DNA of 64,000 nt from Pseudomonas cavernae (GTDB taxonomy: Bacteria; Pseudomonadota; Gammaproteobacteria; Pseudomonadales; Pseudomonadaceae): the NCBI RefSeq assembly GCF_003595175.1, contig NZ_CP032419.1:2914001-2978000 (forward strand), in the 5' to 3' direction. The notes under the pieces were generated by a model that was not told the DNA's origin, searched no databases, and saw only the letters and a program-made list of their open reading frames with translations. Positions within the stretch are counted from its first letter, which is position 1. Every line of letters begins with the position of its first letter. Shown here piece by piece: positions 17,001 through 25,630 of the stretch. The position numbers were made by a program, and so were the translations under genes.

Positions 17001-20000
17001 CCGATCTGCCGCTGGGTTTCGATCTCGAGAATATGATCGACGTTGGCGAACAACAGCCCAGGCAGGTGCGAGGAGTTCGGGTCGCCGAGGTCGGTGTTGC
17101 GCATCACCAGATTGGAGAAGGAGTTGGCCTCCAGTTCGTTGAGCAGGTTGGTGCCCTGCACGCGGCTCAGGTAATAGAAGCGGTCGCCGTTCTGCAGGTT
17201 CTCGATCTGCATCTCGAAGACGAAGTTGAAGGTCGAGCCGAGCATGCCGCCGAACGGCATCTTCTGCTCGGCCAGACCGCCGATCCAGAAGTCGATGCTG
17301 TTCAAGCCACTGTTGGCCGCGCTCCAGGTACCAGTGCTGTTGAGGAAGGCCTCACGGTCGGCCGGCGCGCCGGCGCCGCCCATCACCAGCAGGGTGGCGG
17401 CGGCACGTTTCGCTTCCAGGGTGTCGGCGTCAAGGATGCTCTGGTGCTTGCCATAGGCGGCGATGAAGTTGATCACCGAGGCCGGGTTCTTGATGTTCAT
17501 GGCGAAGTCGACCCAGCTCGCATAGGGCTTGAGCTGGCTGTCGCCGGTCAACTCGAAGAACTGCTCACGCGCCGCATTCAGCGACGGCACCCCGGTATCC
17601 CGGGCCCGCGCGATGTTGATCGCCGCCAGGTCGAGCGGCAGCCCGACGAGGTTATTGCGCAGCGCCTCGGTGACGAATTCGTCGATCTCGTTGCCGACCT
17701 GCCGCGTCATGCCACGGATGATCGCCCCGGCCGCCTCCTCGGCAGTCACCCCGCTGGCGGCGAATTCCAGGGGGTTGAGGAAGGCCTCGATCAGGCCGAT
17801 CTGGTTGTTGGCGCCTATGGTCCCCGTCTCGAGGTCCATGCCGATGCGGTCCACGGTTTCGCGCAGCATCGAGTGACCGAAGCGGTACACCACGTGGGCG
17901 AACTCGGCAAAGATCGCCGGGTCGATGTCGGCGGTGTTGGAGAACACGAAGGGGTCGATGTTCGGCTGCACGGTGCGGGCGAACTCCTCGAACACCATGT
18001 GCTGGTACTGCATTTCGTTGACGAAGCGCGCGGCCTGGAACAGCCGTTCGCCATCCCACACCAGCGCGGCGATATCGAGCGGATCGGTAGGCACTGCGCC
18101 GACATCCACCAGCAGCCATTCGTTGAGGAAGGCCAGGTCGCCGGAGTCGAGGATGGTCTGCTTGTTGGCGTCGACCAGGCGGTTGTGCTCGGAGTGGAAC
18201 ACATGGTGCACGGCGGTCAGGCCGATGTTCTCGTTGCCGCGCCCGTCGCCGGTGATGTAGTGGGAGTCGAGCAGCTCATTGTCGTACTCCAGGTTATTGC
18301 CGCGGTTGTCCACCAGCACAGCATTGCCGGCCAGCGTGTCGCCATCGGCCGCCAACGAACCGTCGGCATTGAACACCGGTTTGGCGGTGTGGGCGATATC
18401 ATCGAGGAAGGCGTGGCCGGTGCGGATCGCCAACTGGGTGCTGATCGGCGCGTCCGGATTACCTTCGACCACGGCGATGCCATTCGGGTGATCGGCATCG
18501 ACCGGCACCCGTACATACAACTGTGGGTAGCCGTTGTCGCCACGGATGAACTCGCCATAGGGGTCGACCAACAGCATCGGCACATTGGTGACGTCGTAGT
18601 CGGCCAGGTCGATGCCCAACACATCGCGGGCCTGCGCCTTGATGTCAGCCCAGGTGGCCAGGCCGCCATTCTGGCCGTCGAGCATGTGACCGGTGGCCAT
18701 GGGCTTGCCGTCGACCAGCACGTATTCGCGCAGGAAGGTCTGATGCGAGCCGTTGGAGGTGTAGGTCTGGTTCTGGTCGATGAACGGCGTGGTCTGGTTG
18801 ACATGCTCGTGCACGTCGTCGGGGGTGCCCAGCTGGCCATCCGGCCCCGCCTGGTTGGTGGCGCGGGTCAGCACCATGAAGTTGGTCGGGCTGCCGGGGA
18901 CGTACAGCGGGTCGTCCGGCAGCAGCGGGATGAGCACGGTGCCGCTGCCGCCCTTGTTGACCAGGTCCAGGCCGTGGTCGAAGAACTGGCCGAACAGGGT
19001 CATCCACGAGTTGAACGGCGCGGTCAGGCCCTCATCGGCCGAGACGTTGGGGATCACCACGCTGTCGTTTTCCACGCTGAGACCGGCATTGCTCAGCAGG
19101 GTATCGAGTTGCGTTTGCGCAGCATCGGCGGCAGCCGCAGCGTCCTCGCTGGCGGCAACCAGTTCAGCGTGCCCAGTCTGAGCAGTGGCAAGCACGGCGG
19201 CGGCGGCATCGGCCACATCGGCGGCGGCAGTTGCGGTTGCGCGGGCCTCTTCAGCCGGTAGTTTGAGCGCGTCCGCCTCGGCCTTGGCGCTGTTGAAGGT
19301 GGTAACCGCCGCAGTAAGTTGGGCCAGCGCGGCGGCCCACGCCGCGGTATCGGCCGGATCGGTCGCCACCAGTGTCGAACTGGCCGCCACGACCGCGCCA
19401 TTGGCCGTGGCAACCTCGCCCAGCGCCACACCATAGTTCAGCTCGGCCTGATCGGCGAGCGTGTCGGCATCGGTCGCCGCCAGAGCCTTGGCAGCGTAAT
19501 CGGCCTGCAGCGTTGCGAGGCTCGTCCCGCTGTTAGTCACAGCCTCGGCGGCCTGCTGCGCAGCGGCCGCGGCAGCATCGGCCGATTTGTTGGCCTCATA
19601 GGCTGCGATGATCTGACTGGCCATCTCGGTCGAATTGCTGACCCCGGCGGCTTCAAGCGCGGCAATGATCGCAGCCGGGTTGTTCAGCGACTGGTCGACA
19701 ATCAGGTTGCTGATGGTGCGTGGCTGCGAGTCGAAGACGAAGCCGTTAGTCTGCAAATAGCTGCTGAGCGGAGTCGCTGGCGCCGGCCCCGGACCATCCG
19801 GGTCGAAGCCTTCGGCGGTGTTGAACGCAGGATCGAGCAGACGTCGCATCAGCTGATCGGCCGAGCCATACAGCTCCTGCCCCGGCACCAGACTGTTGAG
19901 CGTCCCATCGACCGTACGCAAACCCTCCGGTAGTAGCGGGCTCTCCACCATGGTGCGCAGAAACGCCGATTGCTCAGCCAATGTGGCGTTCGGATTGGCC

Positions 20001-20086
20001 GCCAGAAAGGCCGCATGGGCCTCGGCAATCTCGATTTGTTTGAGGATGTACTGCAGATCCGCTTTGTTGACTGTTAAGGTAGCCAT
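14090..20086 (-). CDS. RTX-type secreted haem peroxidase with alanine-rich coiled-coil insertion
   Basis: A 1998-residue protein. The start is the ATG at 20086 ([10 protein letters not shown]), set by GAGGA just upstream. Residues 1-150: N-terminal part of the bacterial animal-type peroxidase. 160-335: Ala/Asp/Glu-rich helical insertion. 345-1010: peroxidase core with the distal site [12 protein letters not shown] (Asp370, His371), HSEHNRL (631-637) and the proximal site YRFGHSM (His738). A calcium motif of the PERCAL type, [11 protein letters not shown], is at 414-424. 1065-1245: RTX nonapeptides. About 1498-1592: Ig-like domain. 1609-1930: more RTX repeats. The C-terminus ends in a type I secretion-type tail (VADFQLV). 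It has no N-terminal signal peptide. Export is presumably by the T1SS at 48.9-53.3 kb. A relative is P. putida PP_2561 (PepA). Role inferred: extracellular peroxide-dependent oxidation. Confidence 0.92.
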   Translation of the reverse strand: MATLTVNKADLQYILKQIEIAEAHAAFLAANPNATLAEQSAFLRTMVESPLLPEGLRTVDGTLNSLVPGQELYGSADQLMRRLLDPAFNTAEGFDPDGPGPAPATPLSSYLQTNGFVFDSQPRTISNLIVDQSLNNPAAIIAALEAAGVSNSTEMASQIIAAYEANKSADAAAAAAQQAAEAVTNSGTSLATLQADYAAKALAATDADTLADQAELNYGVALGEVATANGAVVAASSTLVATDPADTAAWAAALAQLTAAVTTFNSAKAEADALKLPAEEARATATAAADVADAAAAVLATAQTGHAELVAASEDAAAAADAAQTQLDTLLSNAGLSVENDSVVIPNVSADEGLTAPFNSWMTLFGQFFDHGLDLVNKGGSGTVLIPLLPDDPLYVPGSPTNFMVLTRATNQAGPDGQLGTPDDVHEHVNQTTPFIDQNQTYTSNGSHQTFLREYVLVDGKPMATGHMLDGQNGGLATWADIKAQARDVLGIDLADYDVTNVPMLLVDPYGEFIRGDNGYPQLYVRVPVDADHPNGIAVVEGNPDAPISTQLAIRTGHAFLDDIAHTAKPVFNADGSLAADGDTLAGNAVLVDNRGNNLEYDNELLDSHYITGDGRGNENIGLTAVHHVFHSEHNRLVDANKQTILDSGDLAFLNEWLLVDVGAVPTDPLDIAALVWDGERLFQAARFVNEMQYQHMVFEEFARTVQPNIDPFVFSNTADIDPAIFAEFAHVVYRFGHSMLRETVDRIGMDLETGTIGANNQIGLIEAFLNPLEFAASGVTAEEAAGAIIRGMTRQVGNEIDEFVTEALRNNLVGLPLDLAAINIARARDTGVPSLNAAREQFFELTGDSQLKPYASWVDFAMNIKNPASVINFIAAYGKHQSILDADTLEAKRAAATLLVMGGAGAPADREAFLNSTGTWSAANSGLNSIDFWIGGLAEQKMPFGGMLGSTFNFVFEMQIENLQNGDRFYYLSRVQGTNLLNELEANSFSNLVMRNTDLGDPNSSHLPGLLFANVDHILEIETQRQIGADPTWDDPIRQALSSKVVRQDLDGDGDTDLLQFRGGEHTVLGGSAENDTLIGGDGDDTLWGDGGNDTLEGGFGVDIIHGGEGDDLITDAGTDIGATALIHGDGGNDVIHAGNGLTLIFAGDGSDFVLAGPDGKEVFGGRGDDFIRGGGGVDFLLGNEGDDWMEGGEGFDTLAGDNSELFFNSPIIGHDVLDGNGNDTDYDGESGDDIMVQGLGIQRNEGMFGFDWAIHKNDPLAANTDLNIPIFTTEQADILRDRFDQVEGLSGWKFDDVLLGDNRSNDPELEAELLTLLNHELTQAGVDRISGLQAIVGGEAQADPNAVVYNAGNIILGGGGSDTIMGRGGDDIIDGDSWLNVRISWTDALGVEHAAENMTELQAQMMNRQINPGQLKIVREVLNGNQESDIDTALYWDARANYSVFENADGSWTVQHVTVDPTNAVGEGAVFSDGTDRLLNIEMLQFADQFMWLINRAPEGTVDIDDLRPTEGQPLFVSPNFLDANGTFFSTFNYQWQVLAAGVWVDIAGANDNLFIPTQAQVGQQLRVVLSYTDDGGYEETLVSTPTAVVGDLYNGTAAANGPVLTAGDDIAFGNGGNDVLNGLAGDDLLDGGIGNDTLLGGDGADTLLGGAGNDTLNGGTGADTLTGGAGNDSYVVDDAGDLVSEAVGEGTDTVQTTLGLYALTADVENLTYVGSGNFTGIGNALANTLTGGAGNDVLDGGLGNDRLVGGAGDDSYYIDVATDVLVEAAGAGSDTVYSTSASYTLAANLENFVQLGGATVAVGNTLANNMLGGAGDDSLNGGTGNDSLDGGAGNDSLNGGTGVDTLLGGTGDDALDGGTGDDLLVGGAGNDELAGGANNDALDGGDGDDMLDGGAGNDSVTGGAGNDIMLADSGNDIFVFGAGFGQDMIIGFDAVAGGGQDLLNVASYGFTAVTFASNVSIAADVADTLITIGGDSIRLVGVSAANVTVADFQLV

Positions 20087-20194
20087 TGTCGTTTTCCTCG
20101 TTGCAAAGCGCGGTGAGAAAACCACATGCAGCCGAACCCGCTGCAACAACGTGGCTAATGCGTTGCCGCTAATCGAATGATGTTTTTTCGGATA

Positions 20195-20269
20195 AAGGGG
20201 CTACCGCACGCCAGGCGCTAGCTGGAGCGTTTTCACTTCAGATAGAAGTGGCAGGGAATGCAGCCCCTT
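20195..20269 (-). promoter_or_regulatory. Structured leader of the smaller peroxidase mRNA with ops-like GCGGTAGC
   Basis: Inside the long leader, AAGGGGCT (20195-20202) pairs with AGCCCCTT (20262-20269), enclosing a CACTTC/GAAGTG hairpin (20234-20250). On the coding (minus) strand the octamer GCGGTAGC (20207-20200) matches the core of the RfaH ops element. Leader hairpins are seen; control by an RfaH-type factor is inference. Confidence 0.35.
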
Positions 20270-20455
20270 CGATACCAGCAGCAGGTCGCACGACCTGAAC
20301 TGCCGTCAGGCTGCTGGGGGGCCATGCAGTTGGACCGATGACGGGCCCCCGAGGTCGGGAGCGGTAGTGACGCTGTCCATGAGCTTTCTCCTGGCGGCCA
20401 CGCTGGGAAAGAACCGTTCTTCCGGTCCAGGCCTGGTCAGCCGTTACACGCCTCC

Positions 20456-20484
20456 ACTAAAGGCGCGCGCCATCACACTGTCAA
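20456..20484 (-). promoter_or_regulatory. Putative sigma-70 promoter of the smaller RTX peroxidase gene
   Basis: Read on the minus strand: TTGACA (20484-20479), a 17-base spacer, then TTTAGT (20461-20456), preceded by an AT-rich stretch. The start codon is about 360 bases downstream. The same -35, spacer length and -10 occur upstream of the larger peroxidase gene (48576-48604). The remainder of the gap 20087-21001 shows no gene; the open frame at 20367-20648 has no ribosome site or protein-like sequence. Confidence 0.6.
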
Positions 20485-21001
20485 GCAAACGACGATTTAT
20501 CAAAAAAACCAAATTACAAACGCAACTTACTGATATCTATCATTTTTACAAAAAATCTAAGACCAAAGTCCGATATCTAGAATGCACTTCTCACGCCTGT
20601 TTCAAAATATTTCAAGACGGAAAAAGTGTGCGAGTTGAGCTGGCTTAATGATTCCGGACACCCTTGAAGGCCGGCAATCTACCGTCCAACAGCGAGGTGT
20701 TACCGCCCCCTGAAAATGAGCAGAAAAGCGGCTTTGCGAATTACGAGGCGAGCATGACGATGGGGCTTATGGAGCGGTTACCCTCGGCCGTGGGAGTCGC
20801 TGCGGCTTAGTGGGTTCAGCTTTCGGCAGCCCTGCCGCAGATACTGCGACAGAGACACTGACCGGAAGGGCAAACAGAGGGGAGGAAAAATGCGTTCTAC
20901 GCAGGGGGAGACTTCTTGTCATTTATGCTCTTAGAGCAACACTTCCTAAAACCGCAGAATCTAACTTAGCCGCCCCTCCTCTTTGCCAAACTTGCCAAGG
21001 A

Positions 21002-23008
21002 TCAGGGTTCGATCCGGCGCTGCTGATGTATCCAGTCGACGATCTCCCCTTCCGGGGTATAGCCGTTGACCGTCTCGCGCAGCAACTGACGCACTTTAGC
21101 GTAGTCGTCCTGCTCAACGGCCTCGAGCAATGCCGCCAACACTGCCTTGAGAGCCTCCCAGGCTAGATGCTCCTCATTGGCCCGCATGATCATCGGGTGA
21201 TCAGTTGGGCTGACGTTATCGCCGATCAGCAATTCCTCATACAGCTTCTCGCCAGGACGCAAGCCGCTGAACTCGATGGCGATATCCCCGTGAGGATTCT
21301 TCTCCGAACGCACACTGAGGCCGGAAAGATGGATCATCTTTTCCGCCAGCTCGAGAATCTTCACTGGCTGGGCCATATCCAACACGAACACATCGCCGCC
21401 CTGCCCCATCGAGCCGGCTTGAATCACCAACTGAGCAGCCTCGGGAATGGTCATGAAGTAACGGGTGATATTCGGATGCGTGACCGTCACCGGCCCGCCG
21501 CGACGAATTTGTGCATAGAACCGTGGGATCACTGACCCCGAGGAGCCCAGCACATTCCCGAAACGCACCATGGTGAAACGGGTCTTGTTGACCTGATGGA
21601 CGGCATCCTTGTCTGCAAACAAAACCGGACCCGATTCCCGGCTCAATGCCTGCAAAACCATTTCAGCCAGGCGCTTGGTGCTGCCCATCACGTTGGTCGG
21701 CCGCACCGCTTTGTCGGTGGAAATCAGCACGAAATGCTTAACGCCTGCCCTCACCGCAGCCTGAGCGGTGTACAGCGACCCCATGACGTTGTTCAGCATC
21801 CCCTCGGCAATGTTGTGCTCCACCATCGGTACATGCTTGTAGGCGGCCGCATGGTAGACAGTGTCCACCTGCCAGGTCCGCATAATGTCCAGCAGCCGCT
21901 CTGGATTGCGGATCGAGCCCAGGATTGGCACCAGCCGTAGCGGCAAGGACTCACGCTCGATCCTTTGCTCAAGCTCGGTATGGATGCTGTACAGATTGAA
22001 CTCGCTGTGCTCGAACAGCAGCAGCGTTGTCGGTTCACTCGCCATGATCTGGCGGCACAACTCAGAACCGATCGAGCCTCCAGCGCCAGTCACCATAATG
22101 GTCTGACCACGAATGCAACGCTCGAACAACTCCTGTTGCGGCGGAACCGCATCACGCCCGAGCAAGTCGGTGATATCCACTTCCTGGATGTCATCGACCT
22201 TCACCCGCCCGCTGGCCAGATCCATAAAGCCCGGAACACTGCGTACATGCAGCGGGAACTGTTCAAGGTGCTCTAACACCTCGCGCCGGCGCCCGCGAGA
22301 AGCCGAGGGAATTGCCAGCAATATCTCCTGCGCCCCCGTTTCCTCGATCATCTGCTTGATATGCTTGGGCTTGAACACCCGCAGTCCGGCAATTACCCGA
22401 TCGGCAATGCCGCTGTCATCATCTATGAACGCCACCGGGCGCATCGCGCGCCCCAAGCGCAAGGCCCCCACCAACTGGTTACCAGCAGCCCCAGCACCAT
22501 AGATCGCCACTTTAGGCAAACCGTCATCACGGTTCATAAAGGGCATCGGCTGGCTGACTGAAAACCAATCGCCCATAAAATACTGGCGCATTCCCAGGCG
22601 TAACCCACCGAGCATCACCAAACTCAACCACCAGTAGTTGAACACCAGTGAGCGCGGCACAGCTACTGGTGCATCGCGGTACCAATACACCGCCAGGGCG
22701 AGGAACAATGCAGACAGGGTGACGGCCTTGGCGATAGCGAGTAGCGCATCGTTACCGAAGTAGCGCATCACCGCCCGGTACATACCGAACCTCACGAACA
22801 GCGGGATAGCGATCAGTGGCGCGGCCACAAACAGCCAGAGGTGCCCTCCCCATGGATGAATCAGGTTGTCGGTGCCCAGGCGCACGACAAACGCCAACCA
22901 CAAAGCGGCCCACACAAGCGCCACATCCGTGGTCAGCTGCAACAAGCGCTTGGAACCACGCGGCAGCCGCAACAACCCTTCGCGCAACTTATCAACAGTC
23001 CTTAACAC
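21002..23008 (-). CDS. wbpM: UDP-GlcNAc 4,6-dehydratase WbpM
   Basis: A 668-residue inner-membrane-anchored dehydratase that makes UDP-4-keto-6-deoxy-N-acetylglucosamine, the precursor of QuiNAc/FucNAc in O-antigen. N-terminal membrane helices lie in about 1-150, followed by a first Rossmann-like domain (VAIYGAGAAGNQLV, about 167-180). The C-terminal SDR domain has VTGAGGSIGSELCRQI, the Ser/Thr site LISTDKAVRPTNVMGSTKR and RPGEKLYEEL. Met replaces the usual SDR Tyr before the Lys (NVMGSTK), as known for WbpM/FlaA1-type large enzymes. It is the last gene of the cluster, after wbpL, as in P. aeruginosa. Confidence 0.94.
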   Translation of the reverse strand: MLRTVDKLREGLLRLPRGSKRLLQLTTDVALVWAALWLAFVVRLGTDNLIHPWGGHLWLFVAAPLIAIPLFVRFGMYRAVMRYFGNDALLAIAKAVTLSALFLALAVYWYRDAPVAVPRSLVFNYWWLSLVMLGGLRLGMRQYFMGDWFSVSQPMPFMNRDDGLPKVAIYGAGAAGNQLVGALRLGRAMRPVAFIDDDSGIADRVIAGLRVFKPKHIKQMIEETGAQEILLAIPSASRGRRREVLEHLEQFPLHVRSVPGFMDLASGRVKVDDIQEVDITDLLGRDAVPPQQELFERCIRGQTIMVTGAGGSIGSELCRQIMASEPTTLLLFEHSEFNLYSIHTELEQRIERESLPLRLVPILGSIRNPERLLDIMRTWQVDTVYHAAAYKHVPMVEHNIAEGMLNNVMGSLYTAQAAVRAGVKHFVLISTDKAVRPTNVMGSTKRLAEMVLQALSRESGPVLFADKDAVHQVNKTRFTMVRFGNVLGSSGSVIPRFYAQIRRGGPVTVTHPNITRYFMTIPEAAQLVIQAGSMGQGGDVFVLDMAQPVKILELAEKMIHLSGLSVRSEKNPHGDIAIEFSGLRPGEKLYEELLIGDNVSPTDHPMIMRANEEHLAWEALKAVLAALLEAVEQDDYAKVRQLLRETVNGYTPEGEIVDWIHQQRRIEP

Positions 23009-23190
23009 AAGAGCGTCCTCGAAATCTTTAACAACCCAATAAGCGGATCTGCCGCAACGCAGTTAATCTTCAGCGCCAAACGCCCACCCAACCACGCATG
23101 GAATCACTGGGTAACCGGCGTTCCCTGCAGGGATATCATCCGACTCACTGTCAACATCCGCACGTAATACTCGGAAACGCACTCAACCGC

Positions 23191-23225
23191 CCCCTCTCAC
23201 CTGGAGAGGGACCTGGGGTGAGAGG
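23191..23225. repeat. Short palindromic repeat between wbpM and wbpL
   Basis: CCCCTCTCACC and GGTGAGAGG bracket CTGGAGAGGGACC. This is the common CCCTCTCxxGAGAGGG intergenic motif also found at 60368-60551 and 62681-62771. It lies just upstream of wbpM, downstream of wbpL. Confidence 0.6.
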
Positions 23226-23230
23226 CGACT

Positions 23231-24244
23231 CTACTCCCGCTCCCCAGCCTTGAACCTTATCGCCAACCACACCAATGGCAGGTAAGCCAGTAGCAATCCC
23301 ACGGCACCATCCACTCCACCTAGCCCGACCCAAAGCGCAACTGGCAGCAGCCAGAAAAGGTTCAGCACCGCCACCGCCAGCGTCACCGGCAAGTGTTTGC
23401 CAAACTGGCGCGATGCGTACTGGTAAGCATGGCTGCGGTGTGCCTCGTACACCTTATCGCCCCGCAGCAGCCTGCGAAACAGTGTCCATGTGGCATCAAC
23501 GATGAACACCCCCAGTAGAATCAACCAACACCACAGCAACTGTGGCGCCACCCAGGCGGCTTGCAGCGAGAGCACACCCAGCGCAATACCGAGAAAGCCA
23601 CTGCCGGCATCCCCCATGAAGATGCGCGCTGGCGGGAAGTTCCAGAACAGGAAGCCCGCCACCGCCACTGCCAGCGACAAGGGCGCTAGTGCGGCAGCCC
23701 CCTCGCCTAGCAACAGATAGAGCAACGCGCCGCCCAAGCACACGCAGATCGCCTCGACACTGGCAATACCATCAATGCCATCCATAAAGTTATACAGATT
23801 GAGCAGCCAGACCAGGTAAAACGCCGCCAGCGCATAACCCAACCAGCCCAGTTCCAGGTCGAAGCCGAAGATCACCAGCGACGGCAACCCCCCCAACCAG
23901 CCCAGAGCCCAACCGGCTCCGATGAAATGCGCTAACAGCCGCCAGCGCGCAGCGATATGCCCATGGTCATCGAGAAATCCCACCACGGCGATCCAGCCCC
24001 CCGCCCCTAGCAAGGCCCACATCACCGGCCATGCCAACACGCCGATTGACGCCAACAGCGGCAGTGCCGCCAGAAAGCTGAGCACAATGGCCACCCCGCC
24101 CCCGCGCGGCGTGGGTATCGAATGCGAACTGCGCCCATTGGGAATATCCATCAGGCTGCGCGCCAAGGCATAACGGCGCAAGGCACCCGTCAGAAAAAGA
24201 GAAACGCCGGCCATGGCCGGCAGCAGCCACCAAATCGTCATCAA
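23231..24244 (-). CDS. wbpL: MraY-family initiating glycosyl-1-phosphate transferase WbpL
   Basis: A 337-residue polytopic membrane enzyme with about ten helices. It transfers a HexNAc-1-phosphate (FucNAc, QuiNAc or GlcNAc) from UDP to undecaprenyl phosphate to start O-antigen units. Family marks: HSIPTPRGGGVAIVLSF (about 41-57), VVGFLDDHGHI (conserved Asp pair), NLYNFMDGIDGIA (about 150-162), ARIFMGDAGSGFLG and HRSHAYQYASR near the C-terminus. It lies directly before wbpM. The preceding gap (24245-24572) separates it from the reductase gene and shows no gene or clear signal. Confidence 0.93.
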   Translation of the reverse strand: MMTIWWLLPAMAGVSLFLTGALRRYALARSLMDIPNGRSSHSIPTPRGGGVAIVLSFLAALPLLASIGVLAWPVMWALLGAGGWIAVVGFLDDHGHIAARWRLLAHFIGAGWALGWLGGLPSLVIFGFDLELGWLGYALAAFYLVWLLNLYNFMDGIDGIASVEAICVCLGGALLYLLLGEGAAALAPLSLAVAVAGFLFWNFPPARIFMGDAGSGFLGIALGVLSLQAAWVAPQLLWCWLILLGVFIVDATWTLFRRLLRGDKVYEAHRSHAYQYASRQFGKHLPVTLAVAVLNLFWLLPVALWVGLGGVDGAVGLLLAYLPLVWLAIRFKAGERE

Positions 24245-24572
24245 AGGTCAACTTCCTGAAGCAGATAAAACAACAGCGTGCGCCGAGGATGGCGCCCCTA
24301 CAACAGTAGAGCCTGCTCACCGCAACTTCTGCACGCGCATACTCTGTAGAAGCCGCGCTCTCGCCGCGATGCGGGCCATAGACCCACACTGTAAACGACA
24401 AGTTCAGCCACCCCGACCAGCACCTGCCAGCCGAGCGTATTGGCAATACGCGCCCCACTCCAAACGCATCCCGATCGACCGGAGTCTTGAACTCAACCGT
24501 TGACAATTCGCCGCCGGCGATCAGGGCTGGGGCCTCCGGGGTTGCCTGGTCATGTTCTGCGGCGCCACATCA
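24245..24572. other. 328-bp gap with no supported gene
   Basis: Between wbpL and the reductase gene. A minus-strand frame runs through it into wbpL out of phase, but it has no family likeness or ribosome site. No strong hairpin, promoter or repeat is seen. Confidence 0.5.
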
Positions 24573-25522
24573 TTACGTGTGATGCTCCAAAAAATGCGTT
24601 GCCGTCTTGCGTAGAGCCGCATCAACGCTGACTGGCGGCGCCCAACCCAATAACTCACGTGTCTTGCTGATGTCGACCTGTAGCGAGCTGCACAATCGAC
24701 GAGATAGAGCCCTCTTCCCCAGCATCGCCGCCCCCGCTTCAAGCAGCCAACTCGGCACCGGCAACAAACGGGCCGGCTTTCCCAAGGCCACGCCCATTCT
24801 GCGTAATAACTCGGTAGTTGAGAGATCCTCACCATCACTTACCAGAAAAGTCTGGTTCGCTGCAGCAGGGTGATCGATACAGGTCACGATCAGATCAACC
24901 AGATTGTCCAAGGCAACCAGGCTACGCCGGTTATGAATAGCTCCCAGGGGCAGGGGAACACCTTTACTAACAGTTTTTATCAATCGCCCAAAGTTACCTG
25001 GAGCTTTTGGTCCATACACCAACGGCGGCCGGATAATCACTATCTCCATGCTTGTCTCCGCCGCTAACTGACGTAGCCCCAACTCAGCCTCATGCTTGGA
25101 AACAGCATAAGGCTCATTTGGGCTGGGCAAGTCATCGGCAGTGAATGGACGAGAGCTTTGATTGCCATTCACACCAATTGAACTAATAAAAATAAAGCGC
25201 TCGACTCCGGCTTGCGCTGCTTGCCGCGCAAGAGCCAGGGTTCCACTAACGTTCACACGACGAAACGCTACAAGCGGGTCATCAGCGGTTTCATTCAGTA
25301 CATGAGCCCGGGCGGCTGCATGAATAACGACCTTTACACCAACAAGTGCTTCCGACCAACTGGTATTTGCAGAAAGGTCACCGACCTGAACACAATGAAC
25401 ACCGCCAGGAAGATCAACCGACTGGCGACGCAAAGCAGCAACGGGTGAGTAGCGACCATCATTTAACAAGCGATGAATCAGTGCTTGGCCAACAAATCCC
25501 CCCCCCCAGTGACGAGGATCAT
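24573..25522 (-). CDS. WbpV/WbpK-like NAD-dependent sugar reductase/epimerase, out of frame at a G10 tract
   Basis: The natural start is the ATG at 25522, with AAAGGA upstream: it reads MILVTGGG, then the frame breaks. The minus strand carries ten Gs (25507-25498); eleven would give MILVTGGGGFVGQALIHRLL and join the long frame to make a 316-residue extended SDR. With ten, translation stops after about 14 codons; an internal TTG at 25469 would lack the cofactor loop. The remainder is intact: FISSIGVNG, YAVSKHEAE (catalytic Tyr-xxx-Lys), RPPLVYGPKAPGNF. The place beside wbpL and wbpM suggests reduction of UDP-4-keto-6-deoxy-GlcNAc to FucNAc or QuiNAc. Sequencing error, real mutation or phase variation are all possible. 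Confidence 0.8.
25498..25507 (-). repeat. Poly-G (G10) tract at codons 6-9 of the WbpV/K-like gene
   Basis: Ten consecutive C on the plus strand, within the glycine-rich cofactor loop. The count decides whether the gene is in frame: 8 or 11 on, 10 off. Confidence 0.85.
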
Positions 25523-25630
25523 TTACTTTCCTTTACTGCATAAATAAAAAAATGAACGCTGCAAATAACCACTTAAAATACCTCCGAAAAATACTCTACA
25601 CCGTGCATACCCCACTACTAGCAAGCTCCC

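Noticed and set aside
15713..19261. A 1182-residue plus-strand open frame opposite the smaller peroxidase gene
   Set aside because: It is a shadow of the GC-rich RTX coding sequence: third-position GC and glycine/aspartate codons keep the opposite frame open. No domain or ribosome site.
20367..20648. A 93-codon plus-strand frame in the gap upstream of the smaller peroxidase gene
   Set aside because: No ribosome site and no protein-like composition; it crosses the proposed promoter and an AT-rich stretch.
24245..24506. A minus-strand frame (starting MSTVEFKTPVDRD) between the reductase gene and wbpL as a gene remnant
   Set aside because: It runs on out of phase into wbpL, has no ribosome site, and I recognise no family; too weak to call.
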